A stretch of 64,000 nucleotides of DNA, from NCBI GenBank assembly GCA_029783825.1, contig JAREIK010000385.1, positions 372,001-436,000 on the forward strand. The letters run 5' to 3'. This document shows positions 25,751 to 39,394 of the stretch, piece after piece; the first letter of the stretch is position 1, and each line of letters starts with the position of its first letter. This DNA comes from Sapria himalayana. Lineage: Eukaryota > Streptophyta > Magnoliopsida > Malpighiales > Rafflesiaceae. The position numbers and the translations under genes were made by a program. The notes below the pieces were generated by a model. It searched no databases, was not told where the DNA came from, and was given only the letters and a program-made list of their open reading frames with translations.

Positions 25751-27265
25751 TGTTAGTATGTTTCATAAATCAAGGTAAACATTGGTGTGCTTCTGTGTAT
25801 ATTGAAGAAATAATCATAAAAATGAAAAATAAAGAATGTATCAATGAAAATAAGATTAGGGTTCCAGTAATTTTCATATCAGAATTTCTTAGTGGACTAA
25901 GAACCGACTAATGATCCAAGTGAATATAATTAAACATTGAACAAGGATGTTACCTTTTGTAGAACAACAAAAAAAATTGATTCAAAATGATTCAGTTGAA
26001 TCCTAGCACAATCAAGTGTCTGTGCCTCTAACAGTATCCATACGAACGTATCTTTGTTATATTTTTTTCATTTTCTAGCTCTCATGTTTTATATAAAACC
26101 TTATGTTTTTTCACACATATTTCTAAAGGGACGTGTCATTAATGACATACCATTCTATAAGGATGTGTCATTAACTAAAAGTAAGAAACGTTAGCTTTAA
26201 GTTTGGGCTCATTTTAATGGTCCAAACATCTACTTGTTGGACCAAACTCTTTAATCCAACTAGCTTAAGATTTGAAATGAATTTAAAACTTAAGATTATG
26301 CCCAATTTATTTTAGTCTAACTAAAATAAAATTAACTCCAAATATATATACGTTTTTATGCGTGTGACCCAATAGGTTCATGCAACATTAGTAGTGCCGT
26401 TAAAATCTCATTTTTTAAAAAAAAAAGCAATGAGCAAGATTTAGTAATATATCATTACTAACCAAGTGACGAAAATATAATTGATTCGACTTAATCTAAT
26501 TTCGTAACTTATTTAATTGTACGACTTAGTCCTTTTGTCCATAATATCTAAATCGATTTATGAGGCACGGATCATGTCATCCTCACATCAATTTATATGT
26601 TTCTTAATCTTTGGGTAGTCTAACTTAAAAAAAAATAAGCTCAATATCTCTTATTGACTAATTTGAGCATGGTCATGCATTTTAGTAGTCATACTCAATC
26701 AAGGAGCCAAATGATATCACTTTTATTATGTAGAAGGGATAAATTCCATCTACATCAATCACATCCCTCTGCACGATTTAGTGTATACCTAGTAAATGAC
26801 CCTATAATCATCTTTATTATAGGTGACATTTATTGAATCTAAGGTATACAACACCTTATATAGGGAACCATAATGACTTCAGGTCAAAGGATAATTCATA
26901 CTAATAGTCATTGTGAGAATGTGTATGACACATATAATAATCAATGCAACATTCTCATAGTTGGTCAGTTTAGTATATGTTCTCCAACATATACTCATGT
27001 GTTAACTTAATATTTCACATTAGTTAACCTACATGCTAGTCTTAATGTATTAATATTACCCTTGAATATTAATATTTGACTAATAATAATTTAGAGTAAT
27101 ATTTGATAGATTATTTCACTCTAGGGCATTATTGTGTTCATCTAATATTTGCACAGATCTAAATAAATATAATAATCATAAAATGATATCTTTTTACATA
27201 TAAGATATGATATAAAAGTCTCAAAAGAATCATCTAGTGATTGAATTTTAGGGCATACTCTAACA
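25751..27265. mobile_element. Second LTR-like copy, related to 20130-21751
   Basis: The sequence starts near TGTTAGTATGTTTCAT and ends GGGCATACTCTAACA. It shares, in the same order and orientation, the 5' block with CCTCTAACAGTATC, GTGACCCAATAGGTTCATGC, CATGGTCATGCATTTTAGTA and the GGGATAAATTCCATCTACAT block with the sequence nested in the copia element. The start is approximate. No target duplication and no polyprotein were seen alongside it. Confidence 0.5.
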
Positions 27266-30200
27266 AATAATACATTCCATTGAAAAACAAACTAGATCAT
27301 TTTGTTAATTAGCAAGACTTCGTCGATGCTAATACTCATGTTATGAATTTATTTTGATGTTAGAAAAGAACATAGACCGAACATAAAATAAGATGAATCC
27401 ACCCTTCTCAAAGATTCTAGAATATTTTGTTTCAGAATATTATAGCAAATAGCATGATATTGACCCTTAATGTATAAAGATCTCTATATTTTTCAAGCAT
27501 TTAATCATCAAAATGTTAAGAATCATGTGTGAAATATTCACTCCAAAATTTCTCTCTTTTTTATGTTTTGCTTATGTATTCCTCTAGCATTATGTAAACA
27601 AAAATTGGCTTATGTTCCCAACAGGTATAATTCAATACAATGAGGAATATTATCAGTATACATCTATTAACATAATTTCTTCAATTATCTTTTTGACTTA
27701 GTATTCTTAGGCCATTAGTATCTCCTAATAAAGATTACTATGCAGTGAAATAAATGAAAAGACATAAACATATAATCTCGATCCAACTTGACATTTGAAA
27801 TGATTTGTAGAGCTAAAACCTAAAAATATTAAATCAAAATCAATTGATATTTATATGATTCATATTAGTCGTATTTGTTGGGTCTATCCAAGCTGGGTAG
27901 ATCAATCTTGTCCGATCTATGTTTACTTTGTTTAGATTTTAAATAGTAATATATAAGTATTATTTTAATTATTCACATTTTATGTTTTAGGTGCTACTAT
28001 TTTTTTTTTTTTTTGTTTTCTTTTACTGGTGAGGTATATAGTATACCAAGGAGATGAGATAATTTTCAACATTTTTCTTTTGAAAATATAAGTACAAGAA
28101 AAAAAAGGAAGAAGACTTGCAAAGAAATGTACACGCGCATAGAGAAAAAAGAGAATATGTTGTAGTTATTCGAAGAATAAAGGAGATGAATTTTCCAAAC
28201 ACAAATGCTAAATGAAAATAAAAAGAGCTAAGTTTTTTTTTTTAATTTTTATTTTTGTGGTTCAAGGATTTGTGTATTTTAGTTATTCTACAAAGTGCGT
28301 GAACGTCTTATTTTTTTCACAAAAGCCAAAATAAAATAACAAAACCTATTTTTTTTTAAGAGAGTTGTTAAGAGCTTCTAAACAAAGAGTCCTCTTTATC
28401 TAGAATTAATGTTTTTTTTTTTTTTGTAGATTTATGAATACTTCCAAGATGTTGACAATGAAAGATCTAACCTAAAGAATAAGGTGAATTAACTTATTAA
28501 GTATTTTTCTTAAAATCATTAATTTATGTAACTTTTTTAGGTTTTACAATTTTGAGGATTTTATATGCTAGAGAATTCTTCTTGATTTAAAATGTAGTTT
28601 TGGTATGTTTAATCTTAACGGATATAAGTATATATGAATAAGTATTTAATATACATTACTCATATAGGTAGTGTATAATGTGAACTTTTAAATTTCATTA
28701 TGAATTTTTTATTTATGAATTGTTGATTTAATAGATTCTAAATTTTTGTATCGAGTGGATTGTGTACTTTACATGATATAAGATTTATGATCATGATTTA
28801 TTTAAAACTATGCAATATTAGAAATAACAATTGATTGATACAACAATGGAAGCAATAAAATCAATAATCTAGAAATAAAGAAACCTCAACATAAATTATA
28901 TAATTAAATATCTTTCAAGATTGCCGATTCGTGTCAAGATGGCAACAAATGGAATATCTAACCTAAAAAAATAAAGCAGAGAAGAATATCCTAAGCATCT
29001 ATCCTAAATTCTGAAGCTTACGTAATTGTTCTGAAAACTAAGATTTTTTATGTTTTATATTATAAAAAGTTTTTCTTAGTCTGACGTGTACCTTTGTGAA
29101 TTTTAGTATGTATGAATACATTTTTGGTATCCATTATTCACATACACACACACACGCACACGCACACACATATAATTGTGTGAAGTGCAAATTGAGATTT
29201 TAGATTTCATGATAAATTTTGTATTTTTGAATTGTGTACTGAATGTATTGGTATGCTGAATTTTTGTGTTAATGGACTGTTCATTGAACATAATACAAAA
29301 TTGTGATTTCTTAAAATTATTAATTTTATTTTAATTAGTTTAATAAAATAAATTTCGGACATATTTTATTTTATTTTAAAAAAAGTGGACACTTCGAAAA
29401 CTAAAAATTAAATCTCATTTCGGAATATTTTATTTTATTTTAAAATATCATAAATATATTTTATGATATTTCTCATGATTTCGGAATATAACTCTTACTT
29501 CCCCATCAATATTGTGACACATGTTATATGATATTTTGTTATCTTTTTTTCAAAAAACAAGTCAACCAACTTTTTTATGTGTGGCAAGCTAGCATTAATA
29601 ATTTTTTTAGCCTAAATTAACCACTAATAATTCATAATTCGAAATTGAGGTTTTGATTTTTCGGCTTCAAAATATAGTATATTTTATTAAAATATTTTAA
29701 TAAGGGTACAAAGCATAATTTTTCCATTCTAATTTTTAGAGAGAACCCTAAGAAATCATTGGAGGTAAATTGAAACAAAAAAAATGAAAAATTTTGTTGA
29801 GGGACCCCATCTTTAAAATATTTAATAAAAGGTCTCCTCCCATAAAAATTTTAACAAAAATTACTTAGAAAAAAATTTTATTTATTTTTTGGTCCTCCAA
29901 AAAATTAAAACTCATAAATACCTCCTTACTCTTTCACACCATTATTAAAAAAATAATAAGAATAACATTTTTTTTTCAAAAACTATGTGATAAATATGCA
30001 CATTTATATGTTTGATGATAAATTGATATAAATATATGTATTTATAACTAAAAGTGTACACATATATACATGTTTATAAACATGTAAATAAAGAAGTTCG
30101 TATGCATGAAGATATATGTTTATATGTATGAATATATGTTTTTATAAATATATTTGTAAACGAAAAGATATAAGTGTTAATTATAAACATATAAAGAATA

Positions 30201-30366
30201 TATATGTTTATACTACATCTTTCCGAGGACACGTATACTGTATGTGTGTACAATAGACATGTATAAACATGTATAAATTATAATGTATTCATATATAGTA
30301 TATATATATCCATTTATATGTATAAATATGTTTTCATTTAAATGTTTATAAATATACACACATACA

Positions 30367-30399
<33 letters not shown>

Positions 30400-31420
30400 A
30401 CTTATACTTATAAATACATATATTTGTAAGATATCATTATGCATATAATTGTACATGTACATGACATAATTCTCAAAAAAAAAATTATTATTTTTATTAA
30501 TAATGGGGTGAATGATTAATGGTATTTATGAGTTTTACTTTTTAGGTAATCTAAAAATAAATAAATTTTGTTTTGAGTTACTTTTTGTTAATAATTTTAA
30601 GGGGTGATTATGTTTCGGTACTCTACAATAAATTTTTAAAAATTAGTAACTAAACTTAATACTTTAAAAAAAATCACAAAACTATAAATAAATTAAAAAT
30701 AATGTCACTTAAATTCGTAAGTCCCAAATTATCTTTGTCCCTCTTCCTTGACCCTCAGGCCTCACCCTTGCTCGTTTTTCCTCGTCCTTGCCTCTTGCTC
30801 GTCTTATCTTAGTCTCTCGCTCCTCTCTCTCGAGCTCTATTTTTTTTTAAATATTAAAAATTTAATATCTAATTTTTAAAAATTAATATGATAATACCCC
30901 CAACTTATAATTTTCTCAAATTTTAAGGCGATAATACTTATTATTAAATATTTCAAAATTGGATCTTTGAACATAATTTCCTCTCCCCATCAAAAAAAGT
31001 AAGGAGATCTTTTCAGATTTTTTACATATCTTTTCTGATTTTTTCATTTATTTTCTCATATCTTTTCTGCTTTATTTTATTTATTTTCACATCTTTTGAG
31101 GTATCGTGGGACCTTTTCACATCATTTAAATATTTCCACCACTTAAAAACCCGAGACATGGATGAAGACCCAGAGATCACATTAAATTTTTTGTATTTTT
31201 GATGGTTATATAGCTCCGTGTAGCGCACTCTTCATCATCTGTACTAATTTACATTTTTATTGGCGATTAATCAGTGTATTAATTATTGGTGTTGCTGAAG
31301 TCCAAAGCAAAAGAATAGCTGCTCAAGTTTAATGAGCAAAACCAGTAGTCCCATGAAGAAAAAGGTTATGGGGAAGATGAAGAGCAAGATTTACGATGTT
31401 GTTCTAAAAATAAGAGTGGG
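27266..31420. other. AT-rich intergenic DNA, no gene seen
   Basis: Low-complexity AT DNA with (CA)n near 29148, tetranucleotide (GTAT)n near 30375-30400, and two close copies of TTCGG(A)ATATTTTATTTTATTTT (about 29354 and 29419). A C/T-rich patch lies at about 30725-30840. No coding evidence was found. Confidence 0.5.
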
Positions 31421-31424
31421 AATT

Positions 31425-31736
31425 TTAATGAAATAATGCAGTTTTCTTCTGCCCATCTCTCTTTTGTTGCTTCATATCGCATGATCCATGTGTATTTTTG
31501 CGATTATGATTACTCTTCTTCTTTTTCCGTCGACTGCGTGAAACAAAATCCTGATACCATGTGTGCCATAACAGAGGTGCATCATCAACGTCGTTCTTGT
31601 GTATAACAATGTCAGCCGACTGCTGGCTTCCCGGTGCTGAGGTCACCATCATCCGCTTCCGCGCCAGTCTTTTTTTCTTTCTTTGCCTATTACGTACGTT
31701 TGCACGCCGTGCTCGAACCCTGGTTTTGGCACCCAC
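31425..31736 (-). CDS. Unrecognised 103-codon Lys/Arg-rich frame, doubtful
   Basis: An open frame in a GC-richer island (about 31430-31790). The translation is strongly basic, with KKKRLARKRMM and SRSRRKKKKSNH clusters, and resembles no family I know. There is no visible partner exon. The overlapping plus-strand frame (31561-31788) is equally open, so coding is weakly supported. Just upstream on the gene's sense strand is a 20-bp direct repeat, TGCATCATCTCTGCGAACAC, in two tandem copies (about 31737-31776). It could be an exon remnant, transposon debris or chance. Confidence 0.2.
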   Translation of the reverse strand: MGAKTRVRARRANVRNRQRKKKRLARKRMMVTSAPGSQQSADIVIHKNDVDDAPLLWHTWYQDFVSRSRRKKKKSNHNRKNTHGSCDMKQQKRDGQKKTALFH

Positions 31737-31789
31737 TGCATCATCTCTGCGAACACTGCATCATCTCTGCGAACACTGCATGGCTTAGG

Positions 31790-33813
31790 CAATGGGCGTG
31801 ACATTTAACTTTTAGAAAACGAAAAACAATATTTTACATACGCCCTGTGTTGCTCTTGCTGATCTACGCGATTTTAGAAAGAGAATCAAACAGACTAAGG
31901 ATTGTTGAGGGAGGACAGAAACTGCAATGCTTGCTTCAAAGTTCAAACAAGTGCTTATTTCACCTACTTTACATATTATGGATATTGTAGCTTATATTCT
32001 CACTTTTTATTTAGGGTGAATTATTTTTGGGGTGTTTTCCCATAAATTTTATTTTTAATTTATTTTTAGTTGTGAATTTTTTTTAGATGTCACAATTTTA
32101 GTTTTTAAATGCTAACAATTTATGAGAAAACACCCCGAAACATAATTCCACTCTGATTTATGTACTATTGACAATCATTCTATATTTACTTTATTATTTG
32201 TGATTTGTAAAGTTTATGAGAATCAATAACAAATTATTTATAAAATTATATCCAACCACACTTAACAAAATAATTATTCAAAACTTAATAAAGTTTTTAG
32301 AATATATTACAACCATACTCTTTATTTTATGACTAATTTTTAATAATTTTAAAAAAATTAAAACATGTATAGAGAGAGAAAAAAAGAGATAATTTAGAGA
32401 GATTAAATGACTTTCTAAATTTGTTGATATATTTGAATAAATTAAAAAATAGAGGGTGAAATAAAAAATAGATTAGGTTTTTTTTTGTTTTACTAGCTAA
32501 AATAGTTAAAGGTGAATAAATAGTTAGTTCTTTGGAGATCTCCAAGTATTTAGATTATTTAAATATTAAACACAATTTTTTATGTCATAATAATCTTCAT
32601 TATGTTATGTTTCAATATTATTTTGTGAGTATTATTTTTTATGATTAAAAATTTTTAAAATTACCTCTTTAATTTGGTACCCTAGAGATTATAAATCATA
32701 TTATAATTTTATATAATTGGAAATGTATTTTGCTAACTACAATTAAGATATTTTTATCATTTTTATTAATTATTCTCAATGTTTTACTATACTATTTTTT
32801 TTTATGTTTTAAATCATGTATGTTTTTATTTTTTTTTTATAAAAATATAAAAAATTAATTTAATAAAATTATTAAATTTAATAATATCTTAAAATATGTC
32901 ATAGTTTTATATTAATTTTAAGAATATATATTACACTGAGGTTCTAAGATATCATCATAGAATTGGGTTATGGAAAGATATGTGTTTGGTTGATGTGGAT
33001 TAAGCCGGCCATATATGATAAAAATATTCCTAGGTATTTTTAGGATAAAGTTATTGGACTATAAAAATATACTTGTCATTTCAAATTTTGTAACCTAGAA
33101 AAAAAGTATTTAGTTTATCTCAAAATCTTGAAACACATATCTAGTTCATAGTATCTCTCAAAGATATAATACAATGTCATCTAAAATAATAAAATATATT
33201 TTGTGCTAAAAATGAGTACAAATATTATTAGTCTGAGACTAATAGAATATTTGTGAATATTGATATTCTCTTTTTGTTGCATGCGTTATTCTTTAATGAA
33301 TTTAGACAAAATAAAAATTTATGGATACATATGAATCTAATATTTCTTCATACTTCTCTATAGAGTTCAACTTGAGCCTCTGACTAAGAGGGAGCATCAT
33401 CTCTCAACTTTATCAAAACTTATTGTTTTATATTATGATGAATCTCCTATGAAATCATCTCATGTGCTAATATATAAAATAAATTGATAATTAGAGAGCA
33501 ATGTTTCCTTGCAAATGAAATCTTCCTCGAGTCAAAAACATATATCTAAAATTAGAAATCCAAATATTCCCCGTGATTACATGCCAGACATTTAAAAAAA
33601 TAGTAGATTTCAAATTCAAAAACCCCCCAAAAAAATTCAAATTGACTTTTGAATTTGAAAAGCAATTTTGTTTTTTTTTTTAAAATTAGTATATGTGTGT
33701 GTGTGTGTGTGCGCGTGCGCGCGTGCGTGTGAATCACTAAACACAAAAAATTTATAAATATACACCATTATATTTATATAAAAACACACATATACACATA
33801 TTAGATTTAGTAA

Positions 33814-33846
<33 letters not shown>

Positions 33847-33880
33847 TCTATGAGAAAAGATCAAAAGATTGAATTAAAAA
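31790..33880. other. AT-rich intergenic DNA with dinucleotide repeats
   Basis: No gene is visible. Near the right end are (TG)n mixed with GCGC (about 33693-33731) and (AC)n (about 33814-33842). Confidence 0.55.
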
Positions 33881-35809
33881 CTTCCAATCCCATTTTTAAT
33901 TCCGTCACAATGTTTAAATAGTGACATGATTAGAAATGTGAAGAATTTGTTTCTAAAGTTCTCATTTCTAAATTTTAGAAATGGATAACACTAGGATGTT
34001 TCTAATTTTTTTGATAGATATTTTTGGTTACTAGAAATTGGATATTGGATTCCGTCGTTGATTTTGCGACGGAATAAAATTGAAATATAAGATATGTTTC
34101 TAAATTAGTGACAACATAAAATATAAATGTAAGATCTATTTATAAATTAAAAATGAATTTTGAAATGTCATTATCTTTTTCTAATATCTACAATAGGAAC
34201 ATGTTTTATTTCTGTAGTTTCTACATGCTGCATATACTATATGAATACACACAAGAATCATATAACCTATAATAAAATAAGTACATGTACATATTATTCA
34301 TCAAATGACAATCATATAATATTCATTATAGAGTAACATGTCATATAACAAATAAAAAAATTTTAATTATATTACACATTCATAACATAATTTTAAAAAT
34401 AGTAACACAAAAACCAAAATTTCACAACTAAAATTTTCTTGCGTACAATTATAAACACATCACAAACTATGAGTCATTATCGTGATAAGTATTATTTTTC
34501 GGAGATTTGGATGGATCACCTTCAGAATGATAATAAAATAGATAATAATTCAATCAACTTGCATGTTATTTTTTTCATCTTCAAATCTTCTATTATATTT
34601 CATTTCTCTTTTTTTTTTTCAGTTCTTCAATTATCTTTTGCATCTATTCATTTTTTTTTTTGTTCCATCTTCTCATTTTTACTTTGTAATATATCATAAA
34701 TTTCTTGTATCTCCCTGTGAAATTTCTCATCAAATATGTTATAATAATTGAAAGATGATTAAAATTTTCAAATAGAACATTGATAAAATATAAAGGCATG
34801 GGTACCAAGATCGTGTACTTATTATTTTTTCAGCTCCACTGCGATAACATGAAGGCAAATATGCGCAGCATCAATCTTTAGCATATATATAGAAAGATAT
34901 GTCAATTGTGATTCAATTGTAACTATATTCTTCATAGCTCCATACAATTATTAAAATATATACAATACAAATCATCCTTACTATATTAAGATAAAATAAA
35001 TACCAATACATGAAACTGTAATTACATTGTAAAAAAAATAAGATATAAATGAAATTAGTCATCACATTCAATAAGTCCATCTATAATAACTTATCAGTTA
35101 TGATAAAAAATACTTGGGCTTACATATTTATTATAGTGAAAACCAAAAAAATAATCTTGTTTTACATTTTTTTTTCTTTTATTAATTGCAATTTATATAT
35201 GATACTACAAGTATAAATTGAGAAACTTACGTTAATATCATTTGACTGCTTGTCTACAAATGATCTATCTTTTATGCATTCACTTGAACACCTCAAATGA
35301 TATTGGTGGACATCCCGACTTAAACTCCTGAAAATAAATAATATTTACTGTTGAGGTACATGATACTTTATCATACATATATTATCATTTGTATTCAAAT
35401 AATTTTAATTATAACAAATTATGAAAGTTGATTATATCGAATCTATTGAATATTGGTATGTCTCATCTCAACCTCCAATATATTTTGAAGGTCCTGATCA
35501 TTTACTTATTTTTTATGATCCATGATTTTTTGAGGTCATCTGGGATAATGCCTTGAACTCTTCACTATTTCAGTATTCCCACCACTTAATCCAAACATTA
35601 AGGGGGATACTATTCGGCTTTGCATCTATACCATATTTTTTTCTCCACTTACCATGCTTGTTATTGTATGTCTCACTTATCACATGTTTCCATGTATCAT
35701 TCACTGAGACCACCAAATTATTATTCCTTTTGTACATTTTTTGCAAAAACTAAATAAAACAATAATAGATTGGAATGTATTTATTTTAAGAGTAAATCAT
35801 ATTAGGCAA

Positions 35810-36310
35810 AATTAATATGGAAGTTAATATATTGTTGCCTTGCTTTTATTTTATGATGATTATAAAAAAGCAAAATTATTTTATATTTATTAACTTCCAT
35901 ATTATGTATTAACTTCCATATTATTTTATGATGATGATATGGAAGTTAATAACATAATATGGAAGTTAATAAATATAATCTGCCTATTTTTTATCTATTA
36001 TTTATTTATTTATTTATCTATTTGTCTTATTTTTTTTATCTATCTTTATTTCTATCTATCTATATTTTTATCTATCTATCTATCTATTTATCTAGATATC
36101 TGTTTGTCTATGTGTCTATCTATTTATTTTTATATCTTTATGTTTATCTGTCTATCTATCTTTCTATCTATATATCTGTCTGTCATTTTTTTTAATATGG
36201 AAGTTAATAACATAATATGGAAGTTAATAACATTCATATTTTAAGAGTAAATCATTTACTTATTTTTATAAAAAAGCAAGGCAACATAATATGGAAGTTA
36301 ATAAATATAT
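35810..36310. repeat. Cluster of ATATGGAAGTTAATA motifs flanking a (TATC)n microsatellite
   Basis: The 15-base word ATATGGAAGTTAATA, or its complement, occurs at least seven times in 500 bp: plus near 35815, 35939, 35958, 36195, 36215 and 36291, and minus near 35887 and 35908. A tetranucleotide (TATC)n stretch of about 190 bp (35995-36185) lies in the middle. The outer parts (TTTTAAGAGTAAATCAT and the AAAAAAGCAA-type words) also recur on both sides, partly inverted. It lies inside the CACTA element. Confidence 0.8.
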
Positions 36311-36914
36311 AATCATCATCATAAATTTCTAACAAATCATCTCCATCTATATATTCATCATAATCTAATTTTATAATTAATTTTTCCTCATTATCTTAAT
36401 CAACATGGCTATCATCAATGTCCAAAAAGTTTCCACCTTCACCAAGTAATGTCTTAAGCCTGTCATCTATTCTAGGAATGGTTGGTTGAAGTTCCATATT
36501 TTTCTTTTGAAATATAGGTATATGTGATGGAGTGATAATAATATCATTTTCAACAACTTCCGAAGTTGATCTAGGTTTTTTCTTACATATTGCCCACTAG
36601 TCATAAAGATTTTTTCTTGTGGTTGGATAAGTGGTGTAACACAATTGTTCAACTTGTACTGCAAAAATAAATGACTCATAGTTATGATAATATATCTTAT
36701 GCTGCACATCAACAAGGTTGGATTGATGATGAATTCCAGTACTTAGATTTGAAAATGGATTAAATCATTCATACTTAAATAGAATGGTCCTCTTGATTGA
36801 TAAAATATGATATTCCAAGTAAAAAATTTTAATTTGCTGATCATGAAAATTAATAGTAGATGCAATAGAGTTAGACTCCTTGATGCATACACTACTATTC
36901 ATCGTAGTTTTATT

Positions 36915-36960
36915 TGAATCCCATACATTATGTAAATGATTACATAATGTATGGGATTCA
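36915..36960. repeat. Perfect 21-bp inverted repeat (hairpin) with a 4-base loop
   Basis: The left arm at 36915-36935 (TGAATCCCATACATTATGTA plus A) is perfectly complementary to the right arm at 36940-36960. The loop is ATGA. It lies within the CACTA element interior. Confidence 0.95.
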
Positions 36961-39394
36961 TCTATAAATTTAGTAATGGTCCCTTTAGAGAAATCATTCA
37001 TTTGTCTATTTTATATATTTGATAACAAAAACTATATCTATAAAATAATAAAAGATAAAATCATACTTATATACTATTGCACATTACTTTTTAAAACTAA
37101 GAATGAAATATTATATATTGACAATTTAATCAAACTAAATTATGTAATCTTTTTTAAGCTTGTATCAATTTAACTACCATCAATATGCAATTCTCTTTGC
37201 CTTAATTCCTTAGCATAAATTCTTAAAAAATAATATTGAATGTATTTTGCATTATTAAAAAGATATATCTCATACCATGAAAATGAACTGAGAATATAAC
37301 TTTATTATAAATCTTACACAATATAAGGTATAACTTTTTTGCAGTTCAACAAAATGTATGTGTGTGCAACATGATATTCCTGGTCATCAAAAAATATTTT
37401 GATTTTGCTCTACCATACGATCGACCTGCATATTAGAAAATAGAAAGTATATAATTTTCTTTTGATTCATCCCCTATATCAAAAAAATTATTTGATGATA
37501 TTTTGTTATGTGGACTATACAATTGTGGCTGAAAGTAGTACACACAAGATATCGAAGTCTTTTCAACCAAGTAGGCATTGCATATCAATCCTTCCACTTT
37601 TGTTTTATTTTGAACATTGTCTTTTAATTTTCTAAGAGATTTGAAATACATATTTATTAGAAAAAAAATATTCATCGGGTACATTTAATTTTTTAGATTA
37701 ATAAATACAAATTATATAACCTTTCAAATGGATACATCCATCTATATTGCACAAAGTCTGCTATAATGGATTCACAAGGGAATTGAATCAGAAAATATTC
37801 CATGGAGTTGAAGAAGCAAAGAGGAAAAATATGTTCAAGTCTACATTTAATTATGGAAATACCATTTTATAATTGCTTAATTTCTTTTGTTTGTTATGAA
37901 ATACTATGTGTATTAGCCTCTGCATGAACAAATGACAATCATGACTTTTAATTTTAAATAACTTATGCTTCTTCATGTCAATACATCTTTCCATATTTGA
38001 TGCATATCCGTTAAGGAAATTTGAGCTCCACCAGTCATTTGTACAAAGCTTTATTTGTATCCTTTTAAAACTATAAGCCTTATGAAATTTATTTGTTAAT
38101 TCATTTCTATTTAACTATATACGTGAATAGAACTCTTGCTAATCTCCTCTTGATTTGGCACTACCTTTTATTTTTCTTTTCATATTCATGATAATATTAA
38201 AAAAATTATCAAAAAAATTCTTCTTAATGTACATCACAACTAAGTTGTGCATAATTAGGTTAGTTTTCCAATAAGGTAAATCCCAAAAAAAAAAAAAATA
38301 CTTTGTTTCCTCCAACCATAGTGATACTTTTTTGAAATTTGTGTATTAATGCAATATACATTAATATCTTTAATGTTTTTGAACATTTACCTTTCAATTA
38401 TATCTAATATTTCAGCACCCGACCTTAAAGGTGGTGCACTTTTTACAACTTTATGGTCTTTTTTAAATGTGTTAATATTCATCTGAAATGAATGTTCTAC
38501 ATGCTAGAACTTATGGTGACTATCAAACTAAGAAGTCTTTTGTTCTTTTCTCAGAAAAAATACATATGAGACCTTGCAATAAGGACAAGCTAATTTCTCT
38601 ATAATACTTCATCCTAACAATATTGAATATGCAGGAAAGTCATTTATAGTCCACATAAATACAGTTTGCATTTTGAAGTTTTGCTATCTAGATATATCAT
38701 ATTTTTCAACACTATCCTCCAATAATTTTTTGAGCTCCGCAATCAAGGACTATAAGAAAGCATCCACCTTATCTTTTGGGTTTCATGAAATGAGTATGAT
38801 AACATACAAAAATATGTACTCATCTTTCATGTACATTCATGATGGTAAATTATAAGTTTTAATAATAACTGGCTATTAAGAGTATTGTTGTCATGTTTGT
38901 CCAAATAGCTGAAATCATCCATGTACAACCCGATTCTAATATTTTGACTTTCATTTATAAAAGTTGGATGATAATCATCAAAATATTTTCAAGAAATAAA
39001 ATCTGAGCAATTCTGCATCCTACCATCTTCAATAATATGCTCTTTGTTCCCACTATTATCATTAGTAGTGGCTTCAAATGCAAACAATCATTACAAATGA
39101 AAAATCAATGGGAAATAATATATTTTTTTATGAGAAATATTTATTTTATGCCTTTTACAAGAAGTATTTATTTTGTACCAAAGATAATTATAAAAATTAC
39201 ATACAATTGCTTCACTATCTATGTCCCAATATATTACTGCATACTTGTAGGAGGTCTAATCATCTCGAAGTGGCTACATCCTAAGACTTGGTTTTTGCTA
39301 GCTATGTGGATACGAGAAAATCCACTTTCATCTTTCTATATCTTTTAGCATGAGGCACCATCACGTGAAAAATACAAAGTAGTAAGTAATTAAT

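Larger units (their letters stand above)
33890..39360 (-). mobile_element. En/Spm (CACTA) DNA transposon, degenerate
   Basis: Minus-strand translation between about 39000 and 37430 gives the TNP2 transposase order. RIGLYMDDF comes first, then a block matching the YNLPPW.CMK...L.IPGPK region (read as YHHECT then MLSYSFHETQKIRWMLSY), then LEHIFPLCFFNSMEYFLIQF, then VQYRWMYPFER and KLKDNVQNKTKVEGLICNAY. The last three are the DUF4218-type C-terminal domain. Further on (35540-35760) WIKWWEYWNSEEFKALSQM resembles the Transposase_24 / TNPA-like region. Frameshifts and stops are frequent. A CCGTCGTTGATTTTGCGACGG-type inverted word at about 34052-34072 is typical of CACTA subterminal DNA, and a CACTA string lies at about 33988. 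Exact termini and 3-bp duplications were not resolved. Confidence 0.75.

Noticed and set aside
33552..33864. Frames with His/Thr or Cys/Val runs
   Set aside because: They are translations of (AC)n/(TG)n repeats.
35939..36244. Tyr/Leu/Ile-rich 101-codon frame
   Set aside because: It is a translation of the (TATC)n microsatellite.
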